From positions 1 to 64,000 of the forward strand of contig HF994469.1 of the NCBI GenBank assembly GCA_000434195.1: DNA of 64,000 bases. The letters are read 5' to 3'. The position numbers and the translations under genes were made by a program. Shown here in pieces: positions 45,726 to 54,963 of this stretch. Origin of the DNA: Clostridium sp. CAG:780 (GTDB lineage: Bacteria; Bacillota; Clostridia; TANB77; CAG-508). The notes under the pieces are model-generated. The model was not told where the DNA came from and did no database searches. It saw only the letters and a program-made list of their open reading frames with translations. The stretch's first letter is position 1; each line of letters begins with the position of its first letter.

Positions 45726-45984
45726 TATGTCATATATGTTTAGCAGTTGCAAAATAGATAACTTAAATCCAATATCTAGTTGGAATGTAAGCAATGTAAC
45801 TAATATGAATGCAATGTTTGGTAATTGTACTAGCTTAACAAATGCATCTGGAATAAACAACTGGAATATAGCAAAAGTAACTAATTTTAATAGTATGTTT
45901 TCAGGTTGTCCGACTCACCCAGAGTTTACAAAAGTTACTGGAACATGGGATGATAATGGAACATTTACGCCAACTACAAAATAA
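45628..45984 (+). CDS. BspA-like surface protein, C-terminal part in shifted frame
   Basis: Continues the DUF285 repeats of the gene at 44445. From GVEDLSPITNWNVSKVTDM onward (about 45672) this frame carries three further repeats and the natural end GTWDDNGTFTPTTK. The first 18 residues of the listed frame are out-of-frame and no ribosome site precedes it. A single-base shift near 45670-45673 would restore one protein of about 510 residues. Confidence 0.7.
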   Translation: MLVMLLICHIYLMIYGVEDLSPITNWNVSKVTDMSYMFSSCKIDNLNPISSWNVSNVTNMNAMFGNCTSLTNASGINNWNIAKVTNFNSMFSGCPTHPEFTKVTGTWDDNGTFTPTTK

Positions 45985-45988
45985 AAAA

Positions 45989-46035
45989 TTGCCCAAGAAA
46001 AGATTTTCTTCTAAAGGGAAGTCTCTCTTGGGCAA
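45989..46035 (+). terminator. Hairpin of the GCCCAAG type after the surface protein
   Basis: A 10-bp perfect outer stem (45989-45998 with 46026-46035) encloses a 27-base interior with weak further pairing; GGATTTTTG follows. Confidence 0.7.
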
Positions 46036-46109
46036 GGATTTTTGCATACCTCTTGAAATTTAAAACATCTATTATTATAATATAGATACAAAACGAAAAG
46101 AGGAATAAT

Positions 46110-46520
46110 ATGAAATACGAATTTGAGGTTCCGGGCAAAGTAGTCGGAAAAGAAAGACCAAGAGTAAACATGTACACAGGTAGAGTGTATACACCAAACA
46201 AGACAAAAGAATATGAAACATTGATACAACAATACTTTAAAATATCATATCCAATGGCTGAAATGCTGGAGGGAAGAGTACACATAGATATAATTGCATA
46301 CTTAAAAATCCCAAAGGGAACAAGTAAGGCAAAAACGACGCAAATGCTAGAAGGTAATATGAGCCCAACACAAAAACCTGATGTCGATAATATTGCAAAA
46401 TCAGTATTAGATGCAATGAATAAAGTAGCCTTCAAAGACGACAATCAAGTTACAAAAATATCAGTTGAAAAACGCTTTTCACAAGAAGAAAAGGTAGAAA
46501 TAAGAATAGAAGAATATTAA
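46110..46520 (+). CDS. RusA-like Holliday junction resolvase
   Basis: A 136-residue endonuclease of the RusA family. The catalytic acidic region KPDVDNIAKSVLDAMNKVAF is intact with its Asp residues, and the N-terminal KERPR and C-terminal KRFS parts fit the family. AGAGGAAT precedes the ATG. RusA genes normally lie in prophages, yet no other phage genes are near; a stand-alone copy flanked by two GCCCAAG hairpins looks like a phage-derived or domesticated gene. Confidence 0.88.
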   Translation: MKYEFEVPGKVVGKERPRVNMYTGRVYTPNKTKEYETLIQQYFKISYPMAEMLEGRVHIDIIAYLKIPKGTSKAKTTQMLEGNMSPTQKPDVDNIAKSVLDAMNKVAFKDDNQVTKISVEKRFSQEEKVEIRIEEY

Positions 46521-46528
46521 TAAAGCTA

Positions 46529-46555
46529 TGCCCAAAGTCAATGCTACTCTTGGGC
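46529..46555 (+). terminator. Hairpin of the GCCCAAG type after rusA
   Basis: A 10-bp stem (46529-46538 with 46547-46555 side, one bulged C) followed by AGTTTTATT. Confidence 0.7.
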
Positions 46556-46700
46556 AAGTTTTATTGACAAAACCGCTAAACCGTGCTAATATGAATATGT
46601 AGAAAAATTGGAATGTAAATGTTTTTCACATAAATTGCAAAATAATATGTAAAAATACATGAAAAAATAAAAGCTGTAAACAATAATGATGGAGGAAAGA

Positions 46701-47414
46701 ATGTTATTAGAATTAAAAGATATTTGTTTTACAAGAGATAATAAAAAGATATTAAATAATATAAATCTGCAAATAGAACCAGAAAAATTTATTGCAATAA
46801 CTGGACCAAATGGCTCGGGAAAGTCAACACTTGCAAAGATTATAATGGGAATAGAAAAACCGGATTCGGGAACAATTTTATTTAATGGACAAGACATTAC
46901 AAATATGCCAATAAATGAAAGAGCAAAATTAGGAATGAGTTTTGCTTTTCAACAACCTGTTAAATTTAAAGGAATAACTGTGTATGACCTGTTGAAAATA
47001 GCAGCGAAAAAACGCATAAACAGAGCAGAAGCATGCGAGATATTATCAAAAGTAGGATTGTGTGCAAAAGAATATGTTGATAGAGAAGTAAATGGTTCTT
47101 TGTCAGGCGGGGAATTAAAAAGAATAGAAATAGCAACAGTTGTGCTAAGAGAAGCTATGCTTACAATATTTGATGAGCCAGAAGCAGGAATAGATTTGTG
47201 GAGTTTTAATAATTTAATAGAAATATTTGAAGAACTAAGCAGAGAGATAAAAGGCTCAACAATTATAATTTCACACCAGGAAAGAATCTTGAAAATTGCT
47301 GACGAAATTATATTAATGAAATCGGGAAAAATTGCAAAAATTGGAACCAGCGACGAAATATTAAGCAGTGAAATTCTAAGTAAAGAATGTTGCAAAATGA
47401 ACAAAAAATGCTAG
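46701..47414 (+). CDS. sufC: Fe-S cluster assembly ATPase SufC
   Basis: ABC-type ATPase of the SUF scaffold, 237 residues. Walker A is GPNGSGKST, the signature is LSGGELKRIEIA (the SufC form), and Walker B ends LTIFDEPEAGID. No membrane partner is needed for SufC. ATG 46701 is preceded by GGAGG at the right distance; the ATGs at 46686 and 46689 lie over that site. It is followed by the SufB-like gene after 12 bases. Confidence 0.92.
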   Translation: MLLELKDICFTRDNKKILNNINLQIEPEKFIAITGPNGSGKSTLAKIIMGIEKPDSGTILFNGQDITNMPINERAKLGMSFAFQQPVKFKGITVYDLLKIAAKKRINRAEACEILSKVGLCAKEYVDREVNGSLSGGELKRIEIATVVLREAMLTIFDEPEAGIDLWSFNNLIEIFEELSREIKGSTIIISHQERILKIADEIILMKSGKIAKIGTSDEILSSEILSKECCKMNKKC

Positions 47415-47426
47415 AAAGGAGACGGA

Positions 47427-48359
47427 ATGGAAGATAATAGACTAGAAACAGTTGATGAAGAACTACTAAATGAAATATCTGATTACAATGGCGAATTCAA
47501 GGGCGCATATAATATAAGAAAAAATGGGAAAGGAATACAAAGACAAGTTACAGAAAATATCAATATAGTTACAAAAACGGACAAACCGGGAATAGATATA
47601 ATAGTTAAACCAAATACAAAGTTTGAATTTGTGCATATACCAGTTATACTAACAGAGAGTGGATTAAAAGATGTAGTTTACAATGATTTCTTTATAGGAA
47701 AAGATGCAAATGTAATAATAATTGCTGGTTGTGGAATTCATAATGATCATCATAAAAATAGCCAACACGACGGAATACACAGATTCTTCCTAGAAGAGGG
47801 AGCAAAAGTAAAATACATTGAAAAACATTATGGAGAAGGCTCTGGAGATGGAAAGAGAATTTTAAATCCGGTAACAGAAGTTTATTTAAAATCGGGAAGT
47901 AGTATGGAGATGGAGGCTGTACAAATAAAGGGAGTGGACTCTGCAATAAGAGAGACAAAAGGAGTGTTGGAGGATAACACAAATTTTGTAGTAACAGAGA
48001 AAATTATGACACATGGAAAACAAAGTGCGCAAACATGTTTTGATGTTCAGTTAAATGGAGAAAATGCAAGCACACATGTAACATCCAGATCAGTTGCAAC
48101 AGAAGATTCATACCAACACTTTACATCAAAAATATATGGAAATTCAAAATGTTTTGCACATAGTGAATGTGATGCAATCATAAAAGATAATGCAAAAGTT
48201 AAAGCAACTCCGGAAATTACAGCAAATAATGTGGATGCAAATTTGATTCACGAAGCTGCAATCGGAAAAATAGCAGGAGAGCAATTAACAAAATTAATGA
48301 CATTGGGATTATCTGAGAAAGAAGCAGAAGAACAAATAATAACTGGATTTTTAAGATAA
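47427..48359 (+). CDS. sufB: SufB/SufD-family Fe-S scaffold protein
   Basis: A 310-residue beta-helix scaffold protein, clearly shorter than standard SufB (about 465). HNDHHKNSQHDGIHRFFLEE and the C-terminal DANLIHEAAIGKI with HE at the cluster/dimer site are typical. AAAGGAGACGG precedes the ATG. No sufD, sufS, sufU or iscU gene follows. This is the minimal two-gene SufC-SufB arrangement of many anaerobes and archaea (also named SMS), which uses sulfide-rich conditions; that assignment is from family knowledge. A terminator follows. Confidence 0.9.
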   Translation: MEDNRLETVDEELLNEISDYNGEFKGAYNIRKNGKGIQRQVTENINIVTKTDKPGIDIIVKPNTKFEFVHIPVILTESGLKDVVYNDFFIGKDANVIIIAGCGIHNDHHKNSQHDGIHRFFLEEGAKVKYIEKHYGEGSGDGKRILNPVTEVYLKSGSSMEMEAVQIKGVDSAIRETKGVLEDNTNFVVTEKIMTHGKQSAQTCFDVQLNGENASTHVTSRSVATEDSYQHFTSKIYGNSKCFAHSECDAIIKDNAKVKATPEITANNVDANLIHEAAIGKIAGEQLTKLMTLGLSEKEAEEQIITGFLR

Positions 48360-48365
48360 AAATAG

Positions 48366-48396
48366 AACTGCCTAGCATGAACGATGCTAAGCAGTT
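48366..48396. terminator. Hairpin terminator after the suf genes
   Basis: Two stacked 6-bp stems (48366-48371 with 48391-48396, and TAGCAT with ATGCTA) separated by one mismatch, followed by TGTTTTT; lies between convergent genes. Confidence 0.8.
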
Positions 48397-48401
48397 TGTT
48401 T

Positions 48402-48596
48402 TTAATCGTTTATTTTTGAATATAATCCGATACAAATTAAACCACATACACCAACTAAAGAGTATATGATTCTAGTAAATACGCTCATAGCTCCAAATAA
48501 TGTAGCAACTAAATCAAAGCTAAACAAACCTATTAATAGCCAGTTTAAAGCGCCAATTATAACAAGAGTAAGAGCTATATAATATAATACCTTCAT
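48402..48596 (-). CDS. DUF378 small membrane protein
   Basis: A 64-residue protein with two membrane segments and the DUF378 pattern: ALTLVIIGALNWLLIGLF, then LVATLFG and IYSLVGVCGL. The function is unknown. AAGGAAGGAG precedes the ATG on the minus strand. It stands alone between the suf terminator and the ABC exporter. Confidence 0.88.
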   Translation of the reverse strand: MKVLYYIALTLVIIGALNWLLIGLFSFDLVATLFGAMSVFTRIIYSLVGVCGLICIGLYSKIND

Positions 48597-48718
48597 AATT
48601 AATCTCCTTCCTTTGAAAAATTAATTAGACTGGAATTGTTATCTCTCAAAAGCTAATTATATTTTTAGTATATTAAATTTTTAAAAAATTATTCAACAAA
48701 AATAAAACCAAAAAATTT

Positions 48719-48745
48719 AAAAAGTAGCAAAATTTGCTACTTTTT
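48719..48745 (-). terminator. Terminator of the ABC exporter operon
   Basis: A 13-bp stem (48719-48731 with 48733-48745) that on the minus strand ends in AAATTTTTT; it overlaps the last codons of the exporter gene. Confidence 0.75.
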
Positions 48746-50554
48746 AAATTGTGAATTATAAAGATCTGCATAAAATCCATTTTTTGCAATTAACTCCTCA
48801 TGAGTTCCTTGCTCAACAATGTTTCCTTCATTCATAACTAAAATCATATCTGCATTTCTTATTGTAGATAGTCTGTGAGCAATTATGAAAGAAGTTTTTC
48901 CTTCAGTCAATTTATCCATTGCTTTTTGAACAAGCTCTTCTGTACGAGTATCAACATTACTTGTCGCTTCATCTAAAATTAGGAAAGGTGCATCCTTTAA
49001 CATACCACGAGCGATGGTAATTAACTGTTTTTGACCAGCTGAAATACTTTCGTTATCGGTTATTTCAAATGAAAGACCATTTGGTAGAGAATTAACAAAC
49101 TTATCAATTCCAACAACCTTGCAAGCTAGTATAATTTGTTCATCAGAAATATTAGTATTGTTATATTTTATATTATCTCTAATTGTTCCATTGAAAAGCC
49201 AAGTGTCTTGAAGGACCATAACAAATAAATCGTGAATATTTTCTCTAGATAAATCTTTAATAGAAATTCCATCAATCTTAATATCTCCGTCTGTAATATC
49301 ATAGAATTTCATAAGAAGATTTACCATAGTTGTTTTTCCAGCACCAGTAGGGCCGACAATAGCAACTTTTTCGCCACTTTTAACATTACAGCTAAAATCT
49401 TTTATAACAGTTTTATCATCATCATAAGAAAACTTAATGTGGTCAAAAATTATATTTCCTTTTGCATCTTTGCGCTTTAATGCCTTTTTGATATTTTCTT
49501 GTTTATCCATTTCAGGTTCTTCTAAGAATTCAAAAACTCTCTCAGATGCTGCAGCAGTTGTTTGAAGATTTGTCATACCTTGTGCAATTTGAGATAGGGG
49601 ACCTGTAAAAAGTCTGATATATAGCATAAATGCAACAATTACACCGAAAGTGATTTGATTATTCATAACCAAAATAGCACCAACAATACAAACTAAAACA
49701 TAACCAAAGTTTCCTATAAAGTTCATAATAGGAGACATCAAACCTGATAAGAATTGACTCTTTCTATTACATTCATAAACTCTTTGATTAAGTTCATCAA
49801 ATTTTGTAGATGCTTCTGCATTACCATTGTAAGACTTTACAACATTGTGACTAGAATAAATCTCTTCAATATGTCCATTTAAATTTCCAAGCTCAACCTG
49901 TCTAGCATTAAAATACTTTTGAGATTTTGCTAGAATTATAAACATAAATATAAATCCGATTAGGGAAGAGATAATACCTGTCAAAGTTAAAATCCAATTT
50001 GTATAGAACATCATTATAATTGAGCCAATAAACAATGTTAAAGCTCCTATAAGAGTACATAAACTTTGTTGAAGAGTCATATTAATAGTATCAATATCGT
50101 TGGTTACTCTGGATAAAATGTCACCATAGCTATGTTTATCAAAATATCTAAGAGGAAGAGCATTTATCTTTTTAGATATTTGAGTACGTAAGCTTTGAGC
50201 AAATTTGTTAGAAACTGTTGACATTATAAAGCCTTGAAGATAATCGAATACAGCGCCAATTAAATAAATTATCAATAAAAATAGTGATATAGATTTTACA
50301 GAATCGAAATTTATTCCACCCATAAGACCATTTGTTATTTCATTTGTTAAATCACTTAATTTATTTGGACCAATTATGACCAAGATAGAACTCAAAGTTG
50401 CTAAAACAAGGGCAATTACAATAAAAGGTATATATCTTTTCATATAATGCAATAATTTTCTTAAAGCTAATTTTAAGTTTTTAGGCTTTTCATTAACTCT
50501 ATTAGGTCCGACATTTCTAGGTTTTTGTTTATAAGTCTTTTCGTCATTACCCAT
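48737..50554 (-). CDS. ABC exporter half-transporter, subunit 2 (canonical site)
   Basis: A 605-residue ABC half-transporter: six membrane segments then an ATPase domain with Walker A GPTGAGKTT, signature SAGQKQL and Walker B LILDEATSNVD with the catalytic glutamate. It forms an obligate pair with the gene upstream: the two overlap by 8 bases and differ in the way heterodimeric exporters (LmrCD, TM287/288, BmrCD) do. Here the Walker B is canonical and the signature degenerate (SAGQ instead of SGGQ). The substrate (drug, lipid or peptide) is unknown. Confidence 0.92.
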   Translation of the reverse strand: MGNDEKTYKQKPRNVGPNRVNEKPKNLKLALRKLLHYMKRYIPFIVIALVLATLSSILVIIGPNKLSDLTNEITNGLMGGINFDSVKSISLFLLIIYLIGAVFDYLQGFIMSTVSNKFAQSLRTQISKKINALPLRYFDKHSYGDILSRVTNDIDTINMTLQQSLCTLIGALTLFIGSIIMMFYTNWILTLTGIISSLIGFIFMFIILAKSQKYFNARQVELGNLNGHIEEIYSSHNVVKSYNGNAEASTKFDELNQRVYECNRKSQFLSGLMSPIMNFIGNFGYVLVCIVGAILVMNNQITFGVIVAFMLYIRLFTGPLSQIAQGMTNLQTTAAASERVFEFLEEPEMDKQENIKKALKRKDAKGNIIFDHIKFSYDDDKTVIKDFSCNVKSGEKVAIVGPTGAGKTTMVNLLMKFYDITDGDIKIDGISIKDLSRENIHDLFVMVLQDTWLFNGTIRDNIKYNNTNISDEQIILACKVVGIDKFVNSLPNGLSFEITDNESISAGQKQLITIARGMLKDAPFLILDEATSNVDTRTEELVQKAMDKLTEGKTSFIIAHRLSTIRNADMILVMNEGNIVEQGTHEELIAKNGFYADLYNSQFKK

Positions 50555-52310
50555 TTTCTAATTCCTCCTTTGAAAGTTGAGAATATGCAATTTCTTGATA
50601 AACTTTACAGTTCTTCAAAAGTTCTTTATGAGTACCTAAACCAACGCACTCACCATTTTCTAAAACTAAAATTTTATCAGCATTCAAAATTGTTCCAATT
50701 CTTTGAGCTACAATAATCATAGTAGCATCCTTTGTATATTTCTTTAGCTCACTTCTAAGCATAAAATCAGTCTTATAATCCAACGCACTAAAAGAATCAT
50801 CAAAAATATAAATTTCAGGATTTCTAGCAATAGCTCTAGCAATAGCTAATCTTTGCTTTTGACCACCAGAAATATTTGTTCCACCTTGTGCAATAAATGC
50901 GTTATATTGTTCTGGCATTTTTTCGACGAATTCTTTTCCTTGAGCAATTTCAACAGCTTTTTTTACTTCATCTTCGGAAGCTTTTTTATCTCCATTATCA
51001 CCATAAGAAACATTATAATTTACACTACCACTGAACATTACAGCTCTTTGTGGAACATATCCTAATTTGTTATGTAAAAATTCTTGCGAGTATTCTTTTA
51101 TATTAACTCCATCAACCAAAACTTCTCCTTCAGTGGCATCAAAGAATCTAGGAATTAAATTAATAAGAGAAGACTTTCCTGAACCAGTAGAACCTATTAT
51201 AGCAACTGTTTCTCCTTTTTTAGCAGTAAATGAGATATCTTTTAAAACATAGTCATTGCCATCAGGATATTTAAAAGAAACGTTTTTAAATTCTACTTCT
51301 CCAACAAGTGATGATGTATTTTTATCAATTTTTCCATCTTTAATTTTAGTTTCTGTATCTAAAACTTCAGCAATTCTGCTTGCAGAAACACTAGCTCTAG
51401 GATACATTACAAAAATCATTGCAAGCATTAAGAAAGACATAATAACCTGCATAGCATAGCTAGAAAATACAACCATATTACTGAAAATTGTAATTTTATC
51501 AAGCATATTAGCTGCATTAATCAAATAAGCACCAACAAAATAAATTGATAAAGTAAGTAAGTCCATAATTAAATACATAACAGGGGACATAGCAGACATT
51601 GCTCTCTGATTAAATAACTGAGTATCTGTTAAATCTTTATTACCAACTTCAAACTTATCTTCTTGATATTTTTCGGCATTAAAAGCTCTAACAACACGAA
51701 TACCTGTTAGATTTTCTCTTGTCAAACCGTTAATATTATCAATTAATTTCTGCACTCTCTTAAATCTAGGCATTACAACAATTATTAAAACTACAACACA
51801 TATCAACAAAATAAAAACTGCTGCACCGGTAAGAGCACTCCATTGCCAACTTTTATTCAAAATCTTAAATACAGCCCATACAGCCATAATAGGGGACTTG
51901 ATCAATAACTGTAGTCCCATAGAAATGAATCTTTGAATATTTGTAATATCGTTTGTAGTTCTTGTAATTAAGCTACTTGTTGAAAAGTTATTAATCTCTT
52001 CCATACTAAAATTTTGAACTTTCTCAAACAATTTCTTACGAATGTTTTTAGAAAAAGTTGCAGAAATAAAAGAAGATAAATAGCCAACAAAAATAGCAGA
52101 AACTAAACTTCCACCAGCACAAAGCATCATATATTTGCCTTGCTCTAAAATATCAGACATTTGACTGCCTTCGGTTTTTACTAAAATCGTTATTTCTGAC
52201 ATATAATCAGGAAGCTTTAAATCAAGCCAAACCTGAAAAGCAACTAATATAACACAAATAAATATTAGTAAATAATCCTTTTTTGTAAAATTCTTTAAAA
52301 GCTTTAACAT
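50547..52310 (-). CDS. ABC exporter half-transporter, subunit 1 (degenerate site)
   Basis: A 587-residue ABC half-transporter, six membrane segments and an ATPase domain with Walker A GSTGSGKSS and canonical signature ISGGQKQRL. Walker B reads YIFDDSFSALD, with Asp in place of the catalytic Glu, which marks the degenerate half of a heterodimeric exporter. First gene of the pair, with a ribosome site (AAGGATTTT) before ATG 52310. The order and degeneracy match MdlAB/YheI-YheH-like systems. Confidence 0.92.
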   Translation of the reverse strand: MLKLLKNFTKKDYLLIFICVILVAFQVWLDLKLPDYMSEITILVKTEGSQMSDILEQGKYMMLCAGGSLVSAIFVGYLSSFISATFSKNIRKKLFEKVQNFSMEEINNFSTSSLITRTTNDITNIQRFISMGLQLLIKSPIMAVWAVFKILNKSWQWSALTGAAVFILLICVVVLIIVVMPRFKRVQKLIDNINGLTRENLTGIRVVRAFNAEKYQEDKFEVGNKDLTDTQLFNQRAMSAMSPVMYLIMDLLTLSIYFVGAYLINAANMLDKITIFSNMVVFSSYAMQVIMSFLMLAMIFVMYPRASVSASRIAEVLDTETKIKDGKIDKNTSSLVGEVEFKNVSFKYPDGNDYVLKDISFTAKKGETVAIIGSTGSGKSSLINLIPRFFDATEGEVLVDGVNIKEYSQEFLHNKLGYVPQRAVMFSGSVNYNVSYGDNGDKKASEDEVKKAVEIAQGKEFVEKMPEQYNAFIAQGGTNISGGQKQRLAIARAIARNPEIYIFDDSFSALDYKTDFMLRSELKKYTKDATMIIVAQRIGTILNADKILVLENGECVGLGTHKELLKNCKVYQEIAYSQLSKEELENG

Positions 52311-52333
52311 TGTAAAATCCTTTCTTAAATAAA

Positions 52334-53038
52334 TTAATCTCTATCTCGACTTCCTAAAATTAATACTAATCTAAGTAATTGTAGAATAGACGAAAGCAAG
52401 CCTGCAACATAAGTCATTGCAGCAGCTCCAAGAACACTCCTAATCCCTGAATTATCTTGTTCGAATGATAAATTTAACATATCTAATTGCTTTTTTCCTC
52501 TACGAGAAGCATCAAACTCGACAGGTAATGTAACTAATTGAAAAACAACAGTTGCAAATAATATTAGAATTGATAATTTAATATAACCAGTTAAACCACC
52601 AATTAATGAAACAATTAATCCAAAGTATCCTAAATATGAAATAAAATTTACGATAGGAACTAAAAAAGATCTAATCTTAAAAAATATATAATTTTCTTTA
52701 TCTTGAATAGCATGACCGCATTCATGGGCTGCAACTGCCATTGAAGCAATAGAAGTTCCATTATAAATTGCAGAAGAAAGCCTAATTAACTTTTTAGATG
52801 GGTCATAATGATCTGTTAAATTACCAGAAGTTTTATAAACTTCAATATCAGATAATCCATTAGCATTTAAAATAGTTTTTGCTACTTCATAACCAGTAAG
52901 ACCTTTATAATTTTGAATTCTTCTATACTTAGAATATGCTGAATTAATTCTAATTTGTGCAAAAAGCACAAGAAGAAATCCTATAACCATCAATAAAACA
53001 GTAAAACTGTTATCATACCACATTAACCAAAAATCCAT
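52334..53038 (-). CDS. Neutral zinc metallopeptidase, YugP-like membrane protein
   Basis: A 234-residue protein of the Zn_peptidase_2 family (B. subtilis YugP). The zinc motif HECGH lies in AAHECGHAIQD at about residue 103, and membrane segments flank it (about 10-30, 125-155, 165-185, 210-230). I use ATG 53038, which follows AGGAGGTTTTT; the longer ORF to 53269 adds 77 residues with no ribosome site and no family match. Physiological substrates are unknown. Confidence 0.9.
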   Translation of the reverse strand: MDFWLMWYDNSFTVLLMVIGFLLVLFAQIRINSAYSKYRRIQNYKGLTGYEVAKTILNANGLSDIEVYKTSGNLTDHYDPSKKLIRLSSAIYNGTSIASMAVAAHECGHAIQDKENYIFFKIRSFLVPIVNFISYLGYFGLIVSLIGGLTGYIKLSILILFATVVFQLVTLPVEFDASRRGKKQLDMLNLSFEQDNSGIRSVLGAAAMTYVAGLLSSILQLLRLVLILGSRDRD

Positions 53039-53261
53039 ATAAAAACCTCCTGTATTTTTATAAGTATAATGTAATGCAAAACTCAGAAAACACGAGTATT
53101 GCGTATAAACTATTATAAAAACAAAAAATATATAAGTCAAGGAGAAACTGTGAACATTTTGTGAAATATTCAGAAAAATAAGCAAAATTCGACAAATAGG
53201 ATACGAGTATAAGAAAATGGAAATGGAATCTTTCTTTTCGATTTCCGGCATTCTAAAACAA

Positions 53262-53292
53262 AACAACATTAAAGCTTTGCTTTAATGTTGTT
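53262..53292 (-). terminator. Hairpin after the ORF6N gene
   Basis: A perfect 13-bp stem (53262-53274 with 53280-53292), 5-base loop; on the minus strand TGTTTTAG follows. Confidence 0.7.
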
Positions 53293-53362
53293 ATTCATAA
53301 ATTATATATTTAGTGTTGTATGGGAAATAAGTAATGTTATACACAAATCTATTCTATTTTAA

Positions 53363-54328
53363 TTATAAATTAATAACTTTTTCTACAATATCTAAATCTT
53401 CAATTTTGTTAATGCCAAAGCACTTTTTGCCTAAATCTTTTATTGAAGCACCTAGATGATACATTTCTTTATTATCTATTACTATAAATCTATCGTGAAA
53501 TTTATTTGTTTCAGCAACTTTTAATATTGGATATTCTTTATTAAATTTTTGAATATCAATTTTTTGTATATTGCTTTTATTAGAAGTTAATATTACAACT
53601 TCAACATTCTTATTTTTCTTTGTAAGCATTTTCAAAACACTATCATCTATATAATTATCTATTATTAAAATTTTCTTGTTTGCTTTTTTAATAATATCGA
53701 TTATCAAACTGTATGCATCATATATTTGTCCTTCAAAGAATATTTTTTGTTTAATATTTTCTTCATTTTGTAACTGGTCAAATACTTTATCAAATTTTTT
53801 GTCATGTTCTAATAATTTATACTCTACATTTGTTAATCTTTCAAACAGCTGTCCATTAACCATTAAAAATTTTCTCATCTCTACAAAAGCATCCATTATA
53901 TTTATGCTTACTTGAATTGCTATATCATTTTTAAGCAAACCAGATAACATTGCTATACCTTGTTCAGTAAAAACATATGGCAAATATTTACGATGTTTAC
54001 CTCTACCAGTATTTTCATTTAAGGTCGCAAATTGCGACCTTAGAGAAGAATCCTCAAAATTGTCTTGTACAGTAGTTTTGTTTAAGGTCACAATTTGTGA
54101 CCTTAAACTAGAAAACTCTTCTTCTGTTAACTGAAAACAAAACTTTTCTGGAAACCTCTCTATATTCCTCTTTACAGCTTGATTTATTTTTTTAGTTTCA
54201 TAGTGATATAGCATTGCCACATCACTATCTAGCATTACTTGTTTTCCTCTTATAGTATATATTAAATTCTTTATTTCTTCATTTGATAGGTTGTCTTGAA
54301 CTATCAAATTATTTATTTCATTTTCCAT
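53363..54328 (-). CDS. ORF6N-domain DNA-binding protein (phage antirepressor-like)
   Basis: A 321-residue protein. The N-terminal ORF6N domain shows IRGKQVMLDSDVAMLY, NIERFPEKFCFQLT and LPYVFTEQGIAML, the pattern of phage and island antirepressor-like proteins. A coiled-coil linker follows (about 165-200), then a C-terminal domain with ILIIDNYIDDSVL and FHDRFIVID that resembles a phospholipase D-like nuclease fold with one His motif. Between residues about 75 and 110, LRSQ-x-x-TLN occurs twice, each copy encoded by a perfect DNA palindrome. Start 54328 follows AAGGATGTG. Its own consensus promoter lies upstream. Confidence 0.85.
   Translation of the reverse strand: MENEINNLIVQDNLSNEEIKNLIYTIRGKQVMLDSDVAMLYHYETKKINQAVKRNIERFPEKFCFQLTEEEFSSLRSQIVTLNKTTVQDNFEDSSLRSQFATLNENTGRGKHRKYLPYVFTEQGIAMLSGLLKNDIAIQVSINIMDAFVEMRKFLMVNGQLFERLTNVEYKLLEHDKKFDKVFDQLQNEENIKQKIFFEGQIYDAYSLIIDIIKKANKKILIIDNYIDDSVLKMLTKKNKNVEVVILTSNKSNIQKIDIQKFNKEYPILKVAETNKFHDRFIVIDNKEMYHLGASIKDLGKKCFGINKIEDLDIVEKVINL
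54020..54042. repeat. Intragenic palindrome A (23 bp) in the ORF6N gene
   Basis: Perfect palindrome around one central base, core AAGGTCGCAAATTGCGACCTT. On the minus strand it encodes LRSQFAT. Confidence 0.85.
54080..54108. repeat. Intragenic palindrome B (29 bp) in the ORF6N gene
   Basis: Perfect palindrome around one central base, core AAGGTCACAATTTGTGACC; related to palindrome A at 17 of the 19 core positions by eye. It encodes LRSQIVT. Confidence 0.85.
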
Positions 54329-54358
54329 AATTTCACATCCTTATATAAAACTATATAT

Positions 54359-54387
54359 AGTATAAAACATTTGTTTGTTACTGTCAA
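54359..54387 (-). promoter_or_regulatory. SigA-type promoter of the ORF6N gene
   Basis: Minus strand TTGACA (54387-54382), 17-base spacer, TATACT (54364-54359). Confidence 0.8.
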
Positions 54388-54411
54388 GTGCTTTTCAATA
54401 TTTATTTTTAT

Positions 54412-54668
<257 letters not shown>

Positions 54669-54709
54669 TTAATCATATCACACCATCCTCAATAAAAGGC
54701 ATCAAAAAA

Positions 54710-54733
54710 AAATCAACCTTTTACAGTTGATTT
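54710..54733 (-). terminator. Terminator of the tRNA-Leu gene
   Basis: Minus strand 8-bp stem (54733-54726 with 54717-54710) followed by a T-run of eight or more. Confidence 0.8.
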
Positions 54734-54767
54734 CTTGGTTTTCGTCTGGTGCGACGATTTAATCTTT

Positions 54768-54855
54768 TGGTGCAGATGGCCGGAATCGAACCGGCACGGT
54801 TTATTCAACCGCAGGATTTTAAGTCCTGTGCGTCTACCAGTTCCGCCACATCTGC
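54768..54855 (-). tRNA. tRNA-Leu (anticodon UAA)
   Basis: A class II tRNA of 88 bases including an encoded CCA. The acceptor stem pairs GCAGATG with CATCTGC, the anticodon stem CAGGA/TCCTG encloses loop CTTAAAA giving anticodon UAA, the long variable arm pairs CGGTT with AACCG, and the T-arm has GGTTCGATTCC. It is a stand-alone gene with its own promoter and terminator, beside the recombinase remnant. Confidence 0.95.
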
Positions 54856-54884
54856 ATATATGTACTTTACTGGCTAACAAAATT

Positions 54885-54914
54885 ATTGTACTACAAACTA
54901 ACTGCTTTTGTCAA
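54885..54914 (-). promoter_or_regulatory. Promoter of tRNA-Leu
   Basis: Minus strand consensus TTGACA (54914-54909), 18-base spacer, TACAAT (54890-54885). Confidence 0.75.
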
Positions 54915-54963
54915 TACATATTTCAAAAAATTTTACAATAATGTCGATAGTGTAAAATTTTAT

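Noticed and set aside
53239..53252. TTCGATTTCCGGCA resembles the tRNA-Leu T-arm and could be an attachment site copy
   Set aside because: It has an extra base, is short and is in the opposite orientation to a duplicated tRNA end, so it is probably chance.
52961..53269. 77-residue N-terminal extension of the YugP-like protease
   Set aside because: The family N-terminus and an AGGAGG site both support the start at 53038; the extension has neither.
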